Shown here: in pieces, positions 26,144 through 33,385 of the stretch
How positions within the stretch are numbered: position 1 is the stretch's first letter
Layout: the number at the start of each line of letters is the position of its first letter
DNA from: Saprospirales bacterium
Lineage (GTDB): Bacteria > Bacteroidota > Bacteroidia > Chitinophagales > JADJOU01
Assembly (NCBI GenBank): GCA_947441115.1
Contig: CANESS010000009.1
Location: 1-33,385, forward strand
DNA length: 33,385 bases
Direction: 5' to 3'
The notes under the pieces: model-generated
The model's input: the letters and a program-made list of their open reading frames with translations, nothing else
Told to the model about the DNA's origin: nothing
Database searches by the model: none
Made by a program: the position numbers and the translations under genes

Positions 26144-28783
26144 ATGAACACCTTGATTAGGCTAAATAAATATAATATCACTCTGCTTTTTGTCCTATGG
26201 ACAGCATGTGCCCATCTTTCTGCTCAAGACAATACCTTTAATATAGCCGCTATACGTGTAGAAGGACCCGTGACCACAGATAAGGCTATGATAGTAGCTC
26301 TCTCAGGTCTCAGTGTAGGCCAGACCATCAATATCCCTGGACAAGAAGTAACCCAAGCCATCAAGCTTCTATGGAAGCAAGGTTTATTTTCCAATATAGA
26401 TATTCAAGCAGAACGCTATCAAGGCAGGAATGTATTCCTATTGATCAAGCTAGAAGAGAAACCCAGAATAACCAAATATAAAATTTCTGGTGTCAAAAAA
26501 GGAGATATAGATGAGCTAAGACCCAAGCTAGAACTTAGAGCAGGATCGATACTCAATGATCAGCTTGAAACTAATATTCAGAATATAGTCAGAAACTATT
26601 ACAAAGAAAAATCCTTTATTTACCCTAAGGTAATCCTTTCTAGAGACGCAGACTCTTCCATTCCTAATGGTGTAGCTATTCAAATCAAGATAGATAGAGG
26701 ATATAAGTATGTGGTCAAGGATATTGTATTTATAGACAATGACAAAGCATCAACCTCCACCCTTAAGAAGGCCATGAAGGAAAATAAAACACAGGCTTCA
26801 GCACAATTAGGCGAATTATTTAAATTTAAAAAACACCTGTCTAACCCCGGGTGGAATTGGTATGACTATCTAGGATCTTTGACACCGAAAAACATTAAGA
26901 ATTATATCTCCGAATTCGTGCAACCTAATATATTTACGGGAGCGAAGTATAAGCCTGATGAGTTGAAGCAAGCTGATTTCGCCTCTATAAAAGAACAATA
27001 TGCTACCCTAGGCTATAGAGATGCTAAAATCGTTTGGGACACGGTGGTAGAGGAATCTCAGCAGAGAGTCAAAATTTTCATAAAAGTAGATGAAGGGAAA
27101 AAGTATTATTTCCGCAATATCACTTGGGTAGGTAATACTAAATATCCTGATTCCATATTAACCCAAATTTTAGATATACGCAAAGGAGATCCTTTCGATC
27201 AGAAAAAGCTAGACCAACGCTTGCAGCAAAACCCTGAAGGTGGCGACGTGTCTGGACTCTACATGGATGATGGCTATTTGTTTTTCAGAATAGATCCACA
27301 GGAAGTAGCGATAGTAGGCGATAGTGTAGACTATCTCATGCGTGTCTATGAGGGCAATCAATCTACTATCAATCAAATCAGTATATCGGGAAATGTCAAA
27401 ACGAATGAGCATGTGATAAGACGAGAGCTCAAACTCCGACCGGGTGATAAATTCGATCGATCGAAACTGATACGCACACAGCGAGAACTAGCGGCTATGG
27501 GTTATTTCAATCCAGAAGGAACTCAGATCATACCGAAACCTAAAGAAGATGGTACAGTAGATATAGACCTTATAGTAGAGGAAAAGCCGAATGATCAACT
27601 TTCTCTATCTCTAGGATATGCCAATTTCTTTTATGGACAAGTAGGTATGAATTTCACCAATTTCTCTCTAAGAAATATGTTTAACCTCAAGACATGGAAA
27701 CCTCTACCATCTGGAGACGGTCAGACGCTAGCTATCAACGTACAGTCGTCTGGTGTGCTAAGTCAGATATTCAACGTATCCTTTACAGAACCATGGCTAG
27801 GAGGGAAAAGTCCTACATCACTCACCGTAGCGGGTACGCATAGTAGATTTAATAATCCTATAGGCAATGGAACAAATAGTATATTTATTCGCAACAACCT
27901 TTCTGTAGAGGTAGGAAAAAGACTGCGATGGCCAGATGATTATTTTGTAGCCTTCTTCGGTGTAACTATGGAAAACAACATTCTAGAGAATAATAATCAA
28001 TTCGGCTCTGACTTCTCTACGGGGGTAGTCAATAACCTCTTTGGTCGATTCACTCTATCTAGAAATTCCTTAAACGGCCCTATTGGTCCGCAGATTTACC
28101 CCACCACGGGTTCTAATCTGTCCTTCTCCGTGCAGGCTACCTTGCCATATTCCAAGTTATTTAAATCCAGAGATTTGAACTATGAGGATCCAAAACTGAC
28201 CAATGCAGAGCGATGGAACTGGATAGAATACCATAAATGGAAATTCTCTACCGATATGTATATGCCAATAGCTGGTAATTTAGTGGCGCGTTTTGCTTCT
28301 AGATTTGGTACTATCGGATCCTTTAATAGCCGGTATGGCATATCGCCTTTTGAGCGATTCAGAATAGGTGGAGACGGTCTCGTAGCGTGGAATCAATTCG
28401 GACAAGAAACCTATGCACTCAGAGGATATGATGATAGAGAAGTGACCATCAATAAAGAAGGTGATTTCTTTCAAGGAGCTACTGTGTTTAATAAATATAT
28501 CTTCGAACTTCGATACCCTATTATGCTCAATCCGGGCTCCTCTATCTATACCATGCTCTTTGCAGAAGCGGGCAATGGCTGGGAGCGATTCAAAGATTTC
28601 GATCCATTCAATGTCAAAAAATCATACGGTATGGGTGTGAGATTCTTCTTACCTATGTTTGGACTCCTCGGATTTGACTATGGCCTAGGAGTAGACAAAT
28701 TTGTCCCTGAAGGTCTTCGAAATGCTAGCATCTTCGACAAATACGGCAAGTTTAGATTTATCCTGAGCTTCGAGCCGCAGTAG
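26144..28783 (+). CDS. bamA: outer membrane protein assembly factor BamA (Omp85 family)
   Basis: Successive POTRA domains (VEGPVTTDKAMIVALSGLSVGQ, ISGNVKTNEHVIRRELKLRPGDKFDRSKL) and a C-terminal surface-antigen barrel (RIGGDGL..., GLLGFDYGLGVDKF). ATG at 26144 preferred over TTG at 26126. Confidence 0.93.
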   Translation: MNTLIRLNKYNITLLFVLWTACAHLSAQDNTFNIAAIRVEGPVTTDKAMIVALSGLSVGQTINIPGQEVTQAIKLLWKQGLFSNIDIQAERYQGRNVFLLIKLEEKPRITKYKISGVKKGDIDELRPKLELRAGSILNDQLETNIQNIVRNYYKEKSFIYPKVILSRDADSSIPNGVAIQIKIDRGYKYVVKDIVFIDNDKASTSTLKKAMKENKTQASAQLGELFKFKKHLSNPGWNWYDYLGSLTPKNIKNYISEFVQPNIFTGAKYKPDELKQADFASIKEQYATLGYRDAKIVWDTVVEESQQRVKIFIKVDEGKKYYFRNITWVGNTKYPDSILTQILDIRKGDPFDQKKLDQRLQQNPEGGDVSGLYMDDGYLFFRIDPQEVAIVGDSVDYLMRVYEGNQSTINQISISGNVKTNEHVIRRELKLRPGDKFDRSKLIRTQRELAAMGYFNPEGTQIIPKPKEDGTVDIDLIVEEKPNDQLSLSLGYANFFYGQVGMNFTNFSLRNMFNLKTWKPLPSGDGQTLAINVQSSGVLSQIFNVSFTEPWLGGKSPTSLTVAGTHSRFNNPIGNGTNSIFIRNNLSVEVGKRLRWPDDYFVAFFGVTMENNILENNNQFGSDFSTGVVNNLFGRFTLSRNSLNGPIGPQIYPTTGSNLSFSVQATLPYSKLFKSRDLNYEDPKLTNAERWNWIEYHKWKFSTDMYMPIAGNLVARFASRFGTIGSFNSRYGISPFERFRIGGDGLVAWNQFGQETYALRGYDDREVTINKEGDFFQGATVFNKYIFELRYPIMLNPGSSIYTMLFAEAGNGWERFKDFDPFNVKKSYGMGVRFFLPMFGLLGFDYGLGVDKFVPEGLRNASIFDKYGKFRFILSFEPQ

Positions 28784-28800
28784 ATCTTTAAATTAACAAA

Positions 28801-30474
28801 TCAGAGTTCAAACCCCGCCTCTACTTTAAACGTTACCTCATCCAATGTACTCGGATGTAGTAAAGTCAGTTCTTCTGCATGAAGGTGTAATCTATCGGCT
28901 CGTTTACCATAGAGATCATCTCCCAATATAGGCGTATTGAGGCCTTGATGGTGTGCCGCGTGAACTCTCAGCTGGTGCGTGCGTCCGCTAATAGGATAGA
29001 AATGAATGAGGGTTTTATTCTCTTGGCGGTCTATGACTTCATAGCGCGTCTGTGCTTCCCTACCAGCATCATAGCAGACTTTTTGTCGGGGTCTATTTTC
29101 ATAGTCACCTGCAAGAGGCAAATCGATGAGTCCGCGATCACTCTCTACTATTCCATCGAGTACAGCTACATACTTCTTATGAATAGTTCTTTCCAAGAAT
29201 TGCAGTTGAATATGCTTATGTGCTACTTTATTCTTAGCGAAAAGAATCAGCCCCGATGTAGACATATCGAGTCGATGTACCACCATCAGTTCCTTTAGCT
29301 CTGGATAATGAGCCTGTATGCGAGTGTAAATAGAATCCCCTATATTCCTGCCGGGCACGGACAGAAATTCATTGGGTTTATTGATCACAATAATATCATC
29401 ATCGTCATATACAATGTCTAGCTGAGCTAGTTTGGTAGGATTGTCTTCTAGTGGATTGGGGTCTACATAAAGACCGATGAGCATGTGCGTGAGTATAGGC
29501 AGGCACTTGGTTTTACAAGCTGGATAGAAATAACCATGTTTTCTGATTTCAGAGCTAGGAGATTTACCATACCAGAATTCGGCTAAACATATAGGAGTGA
29601 AACCATTTAGATAGGAATAATGCAGGAGCTTAGGCGCAGCGCACTCGCCAGCACCAGAGGGAGGTAAATCGCCCTGACTGATAGGAAATATAGCGTGCAA
29701 GCTTTTCGTTTGACCTTTAGCATTGAGAAAAGTGTAGTTTTCAAACAACTTATGCTGAAGCGCTATAGACATCTCTTTTCGTTGCTTTTTTAGTGCATTT
29801 ATTTTGGCTTCGTGATGCTCAATCTTAGTCCTTAGTTCCTCTATTTTATTCTTCCAATGAGCAGCGAGATGCTTGAGTTCATAATGCAAATGTGCACTCT
29901 CTCTATCTAGTTCTTTCAGAGCAATTACCCTATCAGGTTCAATAATTAGAGCATTTAATAAGATTCGTTTGGATTCACGAATTTCTTTCGACTGTTTTTT
30001 TTTGACTTTAAAGGTTGCTATTTCTCGTTCACTATCTTTGATAGCTTGAACCAACTCTGCTTGCCAAATTATGTATTCAGAAATATTTTCCAGTCCATTC
30101 ACTTCTAAGTTTAGGAGATGAATTCTTTTTTCTTCAGGCTTATAGAATCCTTCACTAGTGAGCATATCATAAACCGGCGGCACGAATCGATCATAATCAT
30201 TTTTCTTACCGAGTTTACCCGAAAATGCACTGATATATCCGAGCTGCCCGATAGAATTTCTGACAACTAATACTCCAAACATTTTACCAATTCCACTAGA
30301 CTCCCCTTTCATACCGAAGGGATGTTTATCCTCAATTTCGCTCTGAATATAATTTTGCAATTCACTCGCTGCTAATATAGCCAATGGCTCCGGAGAGTAA
30401 TTAAACGGGTAGGTAAATTTCTCTGGAATGACTAGGGAACTTACATCGGCTAGGAAGGGAGTGAAATAGGTCAT
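28801..30474 (-). CDS. RluA family pseudouridine synthase with long N-terminal extension
   Basis: MVVHRLDMSTSGLILFAKN catalytic HRLD motif; ISGRTHQLRVHAAH; GDDLYG. N-terminal ~350 aa includes a charged coiled-coil-like region. Confidence 0.93.
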   Translation of the reverse strand: MTYFTPFLADVSSLVIPEKFTYPFNYSPEPLAILAASELQNYIQSEIEDKHPFGMKGESSGIGKMFGVLVVRNSIGQLGYISAFSGKLGKKNDYDRFVPPVYDMLTSEGFYKPEEKRIHLLNLEVNGLENISEYIIWQAELVQAIKDSEREIATFKVKKKQSKEIRESKRILLNALIIEPDRVIALKELDRESAHLHYELKHLAAHWKNKIEELRTKIEHHEAKINALKKQRKEMSIALQHKLFENYTFLNAKGQTKSLHAIFPISQGDLPPSGAGECAAPKLLHYSYLNGFTPICLAEFWYGKSPSSEIRKHGYFYPACKTKCLPILTHMLIGLYVDPNPLEDNPTKLAQLDIVYDDDDIIVINKPNEFLSVPGRNIGDSIYTRIQAHYPELKELMVVHRLDMSTSGLILFAKNKVAHKHIQLQFLERTIHKKYVAVLDGIVESDRGLIDLPLAGDYENRPRQKVCYDAGREAQTRYEVIDRQENKTLIHFYPISGRTHQLRVHAAHHQGLNTPILGDDLYGKRADRLHLHAEELTLLHPSTLDEVTFKVEAGFEL

Positions 30475-32486
30475 AAAATTCTAGACTTTCTGCGTTTAGT
30501 ATACTCTAAGATAAAAAATAGGACGCTCAATATAAACAAGGAACCCATTTGGACATAGTGCAATTGTTTTATCTCAGGTTTATCATAATTAAACTCTACT
30601 CTGTTTTTTCCGACCTCTAAAGCGATTTTTGGAAAGAACGAGTCTGGAATTAAGGCTCTTCGCTGACCATTGACAGTGGCCGTCCAGCCGGTGAAATAGT
30701 TTTGCAATAGAGTACAGGTATCTCTGACTTTAGAGTTAATATTCGCGCTCATTTGATTCGGTGAAAATCGAGTTAAATCGACCTGCGAAGTTTTATTGGA
30801 TGTATACATAAATCGATGGCGATCAATATCTAGTATAGACTTCCATTCATAATATTTTTTCAATTTATAATTGTCATATCCTTGAATGGTTGGAGTTTTG
30901 ATTAGGAAATTTCCATTGATAAGAAAGCTGTCTATATGTCTATTTGAATAGGAACTGTAATTAATTAATTCTTCGGTAGGTATAAAGTCGAAACTTCGAT
31001 TATACTGAGCATATATTTCCTGAAATCGATATACAGAGAGCTTCCTATTATAAACCAATAATGGCGCCAATACCTTTGTGGTTCCTACTATATCTATAAG
31101 AATACAAAAACATAAGACTATTTTTTTAGTTTCATCTGACACAGATTTTTTGAGTGTATATTGAATTGCTAAAAGGGCTGTAGCGGGAAAAATAGTCATG
31201 ATAAGCGAAAACTCTAATAAGCGATGCCAACTAGGTGTATTTATAGCGAAATAGATTAAAATCACTACAAAAAACAACCCATAAAATGGAAGATAATAGC
31301 TGAGGATGTTTGAAAATTTAGCCCATGCCCTATGCTGAACGATATGAGAAACACTAGACAGACTTAACATCAGTAACAATAATTCTGGAACAAAACGAAA
31401 CAACGCACTATATTGAAAATAGTTCATCAAGGGCACATAATGATAAAGCAGGGTCCTAAACCAAGAATAGTATCCGAGACTGAAGGCAAAAAATAAAATA
31501 GATATACTAATCAGCGTCCAGAAATATTTGCGCGGCAAATACCAGCAACCATAAATGAATAAAGGTAGAAATAAAGCGCCTAAATAAGCACTTCGCATAG
31601 ATAAGTCCGTATTAAATAACCCTGAATCTGATATAATAAATCCAGGATGAATAAGAGTTATAAAACTCCATGGGGAGAATGGATTTCCATTCGCTAATTC
31701 GAGACTGACACCTTCCGTGCGTGTGATCTTATCAAAGGTCAGCGCTAATGAATAGAAATAGCCACCACATAATATTGCGAAGATAACTCCCGACCCCAAT
31801 AAGTAAACTATAGACTTATAATTTTTAGTTTTAAAAAGAAGATAAACCCCTAATCCTAGATACAAGTATAACTGAATAAAACACATGGGTGAATAGCCCC
31901 CTAAAAGAGAAAATGCCAACCCAATTCCTAATGGTATCGCAAAGCGACTTTCATTATAAATAATGACTTTATATAAAAAAAATAAGTTCCAAATGAAAAA
32001 GCAAAAACTAGTGATAATCCATAAATGCTGCGCATGACCCAGCATAAAGCCTGACAAACCAAGAACGATACTAAACGTAATATTTAGTAAAATGTCTTTA
32101 TGAAATAGGGAGAAAAATTTATACGCCCCTATAGCAGTGCCAAGATAGACTAGAAAAAACTCGATATGTAAACTGAAAAAACTATACCCTGTAGTATAAG
32201 AAAACAACCATATAGGCGGGTAGTGATAGCGACTCACTAGGTCTCCATAAAATGGCGAGCCTAGATGTATATATGGATTCCAGTAAGGGAAAATATCATT
32301 TTGAATGCATTGAGAAATATAATTTGAAAAGATAAAAACCTGACTTGCATTGTCAAATTTTAATGCCTTGGTAAAGAAAATGACTTGAAACAATGCTAGC
32401 AAAAGTATAACTAGAATAGAACAATAGGGGTGCTTTTCTATTAGCTGGTGTATATTACCTAGATTAAACTTTTTTTTCAATATCAA
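30471..32486 (-). CDS. multi-pass membrane protein, YfhO-like / GT-C-type
   Basis: Many hydrophobic segments; ISQCIQNDIFPYWNPYIHLGSPFYGD early motif; C-terminal LQNYFTGWTATVNGQRRALIPDSFFPKIALEVGKNRVEFNYDKPEI, typical of the YfhO C-terminal domain. Confidence 0.65.
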   Translation of the reverse strand: MILKKKFNLGNIHQLIEKHPYCSILVILLLALFQVIFFTKALKFDNASQVFIFSNYISQCIQNDIFPYWNPYIHLGSPFYGDLVSRYHYPPIWLFSYTTGYSFFSLHIEFFLVYLGTAIGAYKFFSLFHKDILLNITFSIVLGLSGFMLGHAQHLWIITSFCFFIWNLFFLYKVIIYNESRFAIPLGIGLAFSLLGGYSPMCFIQLYLYLGLGVYLLFKTKNYKSIVYLLGSGVIFAILCGGYFYSLALTFDKITRTEGVSLELANGNPFSPWSFITLIHPGFIISDSGLFNTDLSMRSAYLGALFLPLFIYGCWYLPRKYFWTLISISILFFAFSLGYYSWFRTLLYHYVPLMNYFQYSALFRFVPELLLLMLSLSSVSHIVQHRAWAKFSNILSYYLPFYGLFFVVILIYFAINTPSWHRLLEFSLIMTIFPATALLAIQYTLKKSVSDETKKIVLCFCILIDIVGTTKVLAPLLVYNRKLSVYRFQEIYAQYNRSFDFIPTEELINYSSYSNRHIDSFLINGNFLIKTPTIQGYDNYKLKKYYEWKSILDIDRHRFMYTSNKTSQVDLTRFSPNQMSANINSKVRDTCTLLQNYFTGWTATVNGQRRALIPDSFFPKIALEVGKNRVEFNYDKPEIKQLHYVQMGSLFILSVLFFILEYTKRRKSRIL

Positions 32487-32509
32487 CTAAATAAAGCTAT
32501 GGAATAGCG

Positions 32510-32517
32510 CAAAAATA
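32510..32517 (-). promoter_or_regulatory. candidate -7 element TATTTTTG upstream of the YfhO-like gene
   Basis: Plus-strand CAAAAATA; matches TAnnTTTG but low complexity. Confidence 0.3.
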
Positions 32518-32753
32518 AGGCATTCACCTTTTACAAAGGTCTAATTTTAAATCTAAATCAATCATTAGAAATGATTCATCGCAATCCCTTGGGTGCGGGA
32601 GTATCTCAATCAAATAACAAATCAATTGGAATAATCAATATGCGGGTCATGATGACTCCTATAGTCGTATCAGACTCGTAGGAGGTTAAACAGATCTATA
32701 GCGCCATGCATTTACTGCGTAAAAGTCCATCGTGTAAATTGGATTAAAACTAC

Positions 32754-32761
32754 TATATTTG
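32754..32761 (+). promoter_or_regulatory. candidate -7 element TATATTTG upstream of the homogentisate dioxygenase gene
   Basis: TAnnTTTG match 22 bp upstream of ATG at 32784. Confidence 0.4.
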
Positions 32762-32783
32762 TCTATAATTAATTCAAACGAAT

Positions 32784-33385
32784 ATGCCCCATTATCATAG
32801 ACTAGGCTCCGTTCCGCCTAAGCGTCATACACAATTTCGTAAACCAGATGGCAGTCTCTATCAAGAAGAGCTCGTGAGCACGGAAGGGTTTTCCAATAAT
32901 TATTCGCTGATCTACCATAGCCATCCTCCTACCACTGCTACCAAATATCATGAAGCGTTTTCTGTAGCTCCGCCTATAGTGGAAATAGAGCATTGCAGAC
33001 CGAGAGCTTTTATGGGCTATAAACATGCACCTGCAGACGATTATCTCAAAGGGAGAAAGCCCCTCATGGTCAATAATGACTGCGAGATCAGCGTTTGTGC
33101 CCCTACAAAATCAATGACAACGTATTTCTATAAAAATAGCTCTGCAGACGAATGTATCTTCATCCATGAAGGGGAAGGAACCTTTAAATCCGTCTTTGGA
33201 GAATTAGAATTTAAGTATGGTGATTACATTATCGTACCTCGTGGGACTATCTATCAACTGCATTTCAATTCTGAAAATAATAGATTATTGATTGTAGAAT
33301 CCTTTGGCCCTTATGAGTATCCTAAGCGATATTTATCTAAATACGGTCAACTTATGGAGCATTCTCCATACTATGAGATGGATAT
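32784..33385 (+). CDS. hmgA: homogentisate 1,2-dioxygenase, 5' portion, runs off the right edge
   Basis: Not in the ORF track. My translation: MPHYHRLGSVPPKRHTQFRKPDGSLYQEELVSTEGFSNNYSLIYHSHPPTTATKYHEAFSVAPPIVEIEHCRPRAFMGYKHAPADDYLKGRKPLMVNNDCEISVCAPTKSMTTYFYKNSSADECIFIHEGEGTFKSVFGELEFKYGDYIIVPRGTIYQLHF, open to the window end. Confidence 0.9.
   Translation, partial: MPHYHRLGSVPPKRHTQFRKPDGSLYQEELVSTEGFSNNYSLIYHSHPPTTATKYHEAFSVAPPIVEIEHCRPRAFMGYKHAPADDYLKGRKPLMVNNDCEISVCAPTKSMTTYFYKNSSADECIFIHEGEGTFKSVFGELEFKYGDYIIVPRGTIYQLHFNSENNRLLIVESFGPYEYPKRYLSKYGQLMEHSPYYEMD

Noticed and set aside
26750-27000. Unusual insertion in the BamA POTRA region (GELFKFKKHLSNPGWNWYDYLGSL...)
   Set aside because: Long POTRA-region insertions look ordinary for Bacteroidota BamA proteins as I recall them; not enough evidence to call it novel.
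32802-33026. 74-aa minus-strand ORF from the supplied track
   Set aside because: Antisense to homogentisate 1,2-dioxygenase, whose plus-strand frame is clearly coding and runs to the window edge.
1-33385. tRNA, rRNA, transposase, integrase, toxin-antitoxin or defence genes
   Set aside because: None recognised when reading the ORF translations and intergenic regions; absence is by eye only.

Overview
The window reads as an AT-rich Bacteroidota chromosome segment. TAnnTTTG -7-like boxes precede most transcription units and type IX secretion (T9SS) cargo genes are present. Left to right: a truncated SAM methyltransferase (-); an acyl-CoA carboxylase beta subunit (-); an HhH-domain membrane protein and an OmpA-family protein (-); a 2190-aa DUF7948/SBBP/PKD protein with a T9SS type B C-terminal domain and its PorP/SprF partner (+); a 189-bp, 21-bp-period tandem repeat; a (-) operon of three exactly abutting genes (2596-aa T9SS cargo, 511-aa T9SS cargo, 207-aa chimeric paralog) ending at a terminator; an intergenic region with two candidate structured RNAs; then GNAT, ComF, VanZ, GcvH and GlyA (-), BamA (+), a RluA-family pseudouridine synthase and a YfhO-like membrane protein (-), and the 5' part of homogentisate 1,2-dioxygenase (+). 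I saw no CRISPR, rRNA, tRNA, prophage or transposase. The best candidates for follow-up are the nested self-complementary leader/ncRNA at about 22.25-22.37 kb, the recurrent-looking intergenic motif at 22.55-22.63 kb, a giant T9SS protein whose N-terminal metallopeptidase-like domain appears to have lost its zinc ligands, the chimeric gene at 12.2-12.85 kb, and the 21-bp repeat array. No complete novel defence or mobile system is evident.
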